From an uncultured Desulfobulbaceae bacterium (GTDB lineage Bacteria > Desulfobacterota > Desulfobulbia > Desulfobulbales > BM004), in assembly GCA_947258675.1 (NCBI GenBank), contig CAMYJP010000069.1:1-16736 (forward strand): 16,736 nucleotides of DNA, read 5' to 3'. The notes under the pieces were generated by a model. It saw nothing but the letters and a program-made list of their open reading frames with translations. It did not search any database and was not told the origin of the DNA. Shown here piece by piece: positions 14,017 through 16,736 of the stretch. Numbering within the stretch: position 1 is the first letter of the stretch; each line of letters starts with the position of its first letter. A program made the translations under genes and the position numbers.

Positions 14017-15276
14017 ATGGATAAATACTATAAAAACAAAAAAGACCAATCCAAATATGTGCCTACTGAACATCCTGAAGTCATGGTATCCTTTATTATG
14101 CCTAGCTATAACAGAGAACCAGTTTTAAAAGAATGTCTCACCCATCTATATTCTAGAAACTACACTTTTTCATTTGAAATTATTGTTTTAGAAAACAACT
14201 CTTCTGATAACTCTGTATCAATGATCAAAAACAACTTTCCAAAAGTAAAGTTGATTGAACTTAAAGAAAATATCGGAGCTTTATCAAGGAATTTAGGCAT
14301 CAAAAAATCGTTAGGCAAATACATAGTTATGCTTGATGATGACTCTTATCCGAAACCTGGGTGCATCGAACCTGCCCTGGAAGTTTTTAAAAATGATGTT
14401 GAAAAGAAAATTGGCTGTATTGCTTTTAATATTCAACGAGTAGACGGCTCTTTTGAAACGGCAGGAATTTATACTTCTTTTACTGGCTGTGGTGCAATGT
14501 TTAGAAAAGATATTTTCTACCAGATCGGCATGTATCCGGACAACTATCTGTTTTATGTTGAAGAATATGATCTTTCCTGCAGAATCGTGAATAAGGGGCT
14601 AAAAATACTAAATTTTAAGGAACTTGAAGTTGTTCATTTAAAAACTCAGGTTAATCGAAATTTTAACGGGATAATGACCCGGCTTGTGCGAAATAATCTC
14701 ATGTTATGGTCTAAATATCTCCCCAAAGAATTTGCAGCGCCGCAAATTAAATTAGAGCTTTGGAGATACCACTATATTGCCTTAAAAGAAGATGCTCTTC
14801 CTGGATATGACGAGGGATGTAGGCAAGGGAAAAAACTGATAGAAAAATACCGACATGATCGAAGCAATGAAATAAGCAATGAGTCCACACGTCAAATGTT
14901 AGCCCTTGATGAAATCCATCGGCGGGTTAGTCGCTTACAGGAATATGGTACTATTAAAACTGTTTTGATTTTTAATTTTGGAAAACTTATATATTTTCTT
15001 TTGCAAGAAATTGCTAAAGAGGGCTTTGAAGTGATGGGTATTATAGATGATAATGTCCATATGCAACAGACTACCTATTCTGGGGTTCCTATTTACCCGA
15101 GGAAACGAATGGAAGCAAAAGATTTTGATGCAATTGTCATTGGCAGTTCTTCTTTGGCGCTAAATGATTTGTTTGAAAAACAGCTGAAACAGCTTGATTT
15201 AAATATACCAATAATACGCCTCTGTGATTACGATAAGCTACCAAATTACATTCCAACTATTTCCAGCTATAATTAA
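14017..15276 (+). CDS. Family 2 glycosyltransferase with C-terminal Rossmann-like domain
   Basis: This enzyme probably transfers a sugar from a nucleotide donor during flagellin or surface glycan synthesis. The GT-A fold starts at about residue 23: VSFIMPSYNREPVLKECL, then IIVLENNSSDNS, and the DxD-like metal/nucleotide motif D107-D108-D109 in VMLDDDSYPKPG. FYVEEYDLSCRIVNKG (E182/E183, D185) carries the probable catalytic acid, as in rhamnosyltransferase-like members. From about residue 300 a second domain appears: IKTVLIFNFGKLIYFLLQEI followed by GFEVMGIIDDN, then a segment DFDAIVIGSSSLA. It resembles the Rossmann-like C-terminal domain of sugar C-methyltransferases and PglD-type N-terminal domains. 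AAGGGT six to seven bases upstream supports the ATG. The gene follows a 233-base spacer and precedes the radical SAM gene by 12 bases. The substrate is unknown. Confidence 0.86.
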   Translation: MDKYYKNKKDQSKYVPTEHPEVMVSFIMPSYNREPVLKECLTHLYSRNYTFSFEIIVLENNSSDNSVSMIKNNFPKVKLIELKENIGALSRNLGIKKSLGKYIVMLDDDSYPKPGCIEPALEVFKNDVEKKIGCIAFNIQRVDGSFETAGIYTSFTGCGAMFRKDIFYQIGMYPDNYLFYVEEYDLSCRIVNKGLKILNFKELEVVHLKTQVNRNFNGIMTRLVRNNLMLWSKYLPKEFAAPQIKLELWRYHYIALKEDALPGYDEGCRQGKKLIEKYRHDRSNEISNESTRQMLALDEIHRRVSRLQEYGTIKTVLIFNFGKLIYFLLQEIAKEGFEVMGIIDDNVHMQQTTYSGVPIYPRKRMEAKDFDAIVIGSSSLALNDLFEKQLKQLDLNIPIIRLCDYDKLPNYIPTISSYN

Positions 15277-15288
15277 ATTGGATCGTCA

Positions 15289-16431
15289 ATGCAATTCACA
15301 CAGCGGGTGCGAATATCCACTGGTTTAAAATGTAACGCCAGATGTAAATTCTGTTATTTTCATGAGGAATTGAATACCCAAGAGTATTCAGGTCGTCAGA
15401 TAATGAAAATGCTGGATCTGGCGGCTGAATATGACATTAAGGATATTGATTTTTCCGGCGGAGAGCCTACTATTCGAAACGATATCAACTCATTATTATC
15501 ATATGCTCATTCCATCGGTTTTCGAAAAAATTGCATTATCACAAATGGAATAAAAACAAGCGATTTAGACTTTCTCAAAAGTCTCATTGATTCCGGTCTT
15601 AACGAAATATTGATATCAATACACGGCAATTCCGCCCACGTTCATGATGAACTGGTCGGGGTTCATGGCGCTTTTTCAAACATTATTAAATCATTGAAAA
15701 ATTATAAGGAAACAGGAATACGATTTAGGATCAATTGCGTAGTAAACCGGTATAATTACAAATCCTTGCCCCAATTCGCTGAAATTGCCGATCGCTATAA
15801 GCCTGCTGCATTCAACTTTATCAGTTTCAATGATTGGGTCAATGCAGAATCCTTAACTGAAAGAATTTCGGTCAGATATATTGAAGCGTCTCCATACCTA
15901 AAAAAAACAATTGATCTTTTGGATCAACTTGTCCCAAAAGTAACTGTCCGTTATATTCCATTCTGCTTTATGCAAGGCTATGAAAAACATGTATGTAATC
16001 TATTGCAGAATGACTATGACAATGATGAATGGAATGATGCTGTAAAACGGCTGGTCACAGATATCGATTCTCCGCGGCTGACCAACTATTATGACGGGCT
16101 CAACGCAACATGGCGAGAATCTCATGAGCAACTTTCGAGTGTGCTTAAATCTGAGGAGCGTGATCTAATGGAAACCGTTGATTCTAATGATCCATTTACA
16201 GAATTTCCGCCCAAGCTGGCAAAATTGGCACACAAGGTGGAAAATTATGCAAAAAGGAAAAATTATGTAAAAGGGAAAAATTGTATTAATTGCTCCCGGA
16301 ACCTTATATGTGATGGCCTTGAAAACACCTATTCATTTATTAATTCAACAGAGGAACTGGAAACGGTTTCCGGGCTGCCGGTGCAAGACCCGATGCTTTT
16401 CCGACGTGGTTACTGCAAAAGCTGGGCGTGA
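15289..16431 (+). CDS. Radical SAM enzyme with extra C-terminal cysteine cluster
   Basis: This enzyme uses a [4Fe-4S] cluster to split S-adenosylmethionine and start radical chemistry. CNARCKFCY (Cys15, Cys19, Cys22) is the canonical CxxxCxxC cluster motif, DFSGGEPTI (residues 54-62) the SAM-contact GGE motif, and ILISIHG the later beta strand. Further cysteines occur at KGKNCINCSRNLICDG (Cys332, Cys335, Cys341) and Cys376, suggesting an auxiliary Fe-S cluster of SPASM or twitch type. The centre has PFCFMQGYEKHVCN, a further Cys pair. The protein is 380 residues long. With a glycosyltransferase upstream and a Maf gene beyond, a sugar or glycoprotein modification is the natural guess, but the substrate cannot be read from the sequence. 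Just before the C-terminal cluster, three imperfect 6-codon repeats occur. Confidence 0.88.
   Translation: MQFTQRVRISTGLKCNARCKFCYFHEELNTQEYSGRQIMKMLDLAAEYDIKDIDFSGGEPTIRNDINSLLSYAHSIGFRKNCIITNGIKTSDLDFLKSLIDSGLNEILISIHGNSAHVHDELVGVHGAFSNIIKSLKNYKETGIRFRINCVVNRYNYKSLPQFAEIADRYKPAAFNFISFNDWVNAESLTERISVRYIEASPYLKKTIDLLDQLVPKVTVRYIPFCFMQGYEKHVCNLLQNDYDNDEWNDAVKRLVTDIDSPRLTNYYDGLNATWRESHEQLSSVLKSEERDLMETVDSNDPFTEFPPKLAKLAHKVENYAKRKNYVKGKNCINCSRNLICDGLENTYSFINSTEELETVSGLPVQDPMLFRRGYCKSWA
16240..16293 (+). repeat. Three imperfect 18-bp repeats in the radical SAM gene
   Basis: Units 16240-16257, 16258-16275 and 16276-16293 encode ENYAKR, KNYVKG and KNCINC. The first two are close copies; the third has drifted and contributes two cysteines of the C-terminal cluster. 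Confidence 0.7.
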
Positions 16432-16459
16432 CGTGATAAAGCCAATGTAGGAAGCAAAG

Positions 16460-16736
16460 ATGAAAGAGCTGACCGAAGACACTTATTTCCTCGATCCTGA
16501 GTATGCCTTACAAATCGCTTTACAGCAGAATATCATAGAATTAAGCACTGGCGAAAAGGTCCTGCAGCAATGCTATTACAACGGTGAGATTCAAAACACG
16601 CAGTTGCCCAATCTTTTCCATGTGCCAGTGGATCAGTTTGTCAACTTCTTCCTGGATCAGGATTTACGACTTCCACAAAATATACATTATCAAAACGAAG
16701 AAGTTTCCCCTGATGTAAAAAATGAAATTCAAAAAT
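16460..16736 (+). CDS. Unrecognised protein, N-terminal part, cut by window end
   Basis: A frame from ATG 16460 stays open to the last base, giving 92 residues without a stop. AGGA lies about seven bases before the ATG, and the gap to the radical SAM stop is only 28 bases, so it is probably in the same operon. It opens MKELTEDTYFLDPEYALQIA and is rich in Gln, Asn and aromatic residues, with no signal peptide or membrane segment. I recognise no domain. Codon use is like that of the neighbours. It could be a partner, substrate or further enzyme of the radical SAM protein; nothing visible decides. Confidence 0.7.
   Translation, partial: MKELTEDTYFLDPEYALQIALQQNIIELSTGEKVLQQCYYNGEIQNTQLPNLFHVPVDQFVNFFLDQDLRLPQNIHYQNEEVSPDVKNEIQK

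Noticed and set aside
1..16736. CRISPR arrays, tRNA or rRNA genes, insertion sequences and prophage parts
   Set aside because: No regularly spaced repeats, tRNA-like cloverleaf, rRNA sequence, transposase or attachment-site signature was seen.

Overview
The window is a moderately AT-rich stretch of bacterial chromosome in which every recognised gene lies on the + strand. The gene order (flhG, fliA, a small membrane-anchored protein, flgF-flgG-flgA-flgH-flgI-flgJ, flgM-flgN-flgK-flgL, csrA-fliW, a Maf/DUF115 protein) is the arrangement I associate with Desulfobacterota (former Deltaproteobacteria). The L-ring and P-ring genes show a Gram-negative flagellum. Genus cannot be read from the sequence.

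Layout. Positions 1-1927 hold the end of the flagellar number regulator flhG, the flagellar sigma factor gene fliA (translationally coupled to flhG) and a small protein of the DUF2802/DUF6115 type. Positions 2152-6784 form the rod and ring operon: distal rod (FlgF, FlgG), P-ring chaperone (FlgA), L-ring (FlgH), P-ring (FlgI) and the rod-binding domain of FlgJ. A good sigma-28 promoter at 6934-6961 drives the late operon flgM-flgN-flgK-flgL, which ends at a strong terminator (10150-10176). The csrA-fliW pair follows with its own GGA-rich leader and a second strong terminator (10991-11033). From 11261 to the end lies what looks like a surface or flagellin glycosylation islet: a Maf-type protein with a TPR tail, a family 2 glycosyltransferase with a C-terminal Rossmann-like domain, a radical SAM enzyme and the start of an unrecognised gene.

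The most striking observation is that three genes are interrupted although both halves of each remain clearly recognisable. fliA needs a +1 (or -2) frame change near 783-787. flgA needs a -1 change between its signal peptide and mature domain, and a textbook A-AAA-AAA heptamer sits there. The Maf gene has a single in-frame TAA at 12809-12811. The out-of-frame fliA text also closely resembles the RF2 (prfB) +1 recoding site. Sequencing error, recent decay of motility, or recoding/phase variation could each explain this. Error or decay is the simpler reading, and the raw reads would decide. flgM carries an in-frame 84-bp tandem duplication of its sigma-binding region.

How the parts fit: FlhG and FliA set flagellar number and late gene expression. 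FlgM holds FliA inactive until the hook and basal body are complete. FlgN chaperones FlgK and FlgL, and the FliW-CsrA pair couples flagellin export to translation. The downstream enzymes probably decorate flagellin or another surface polymer.
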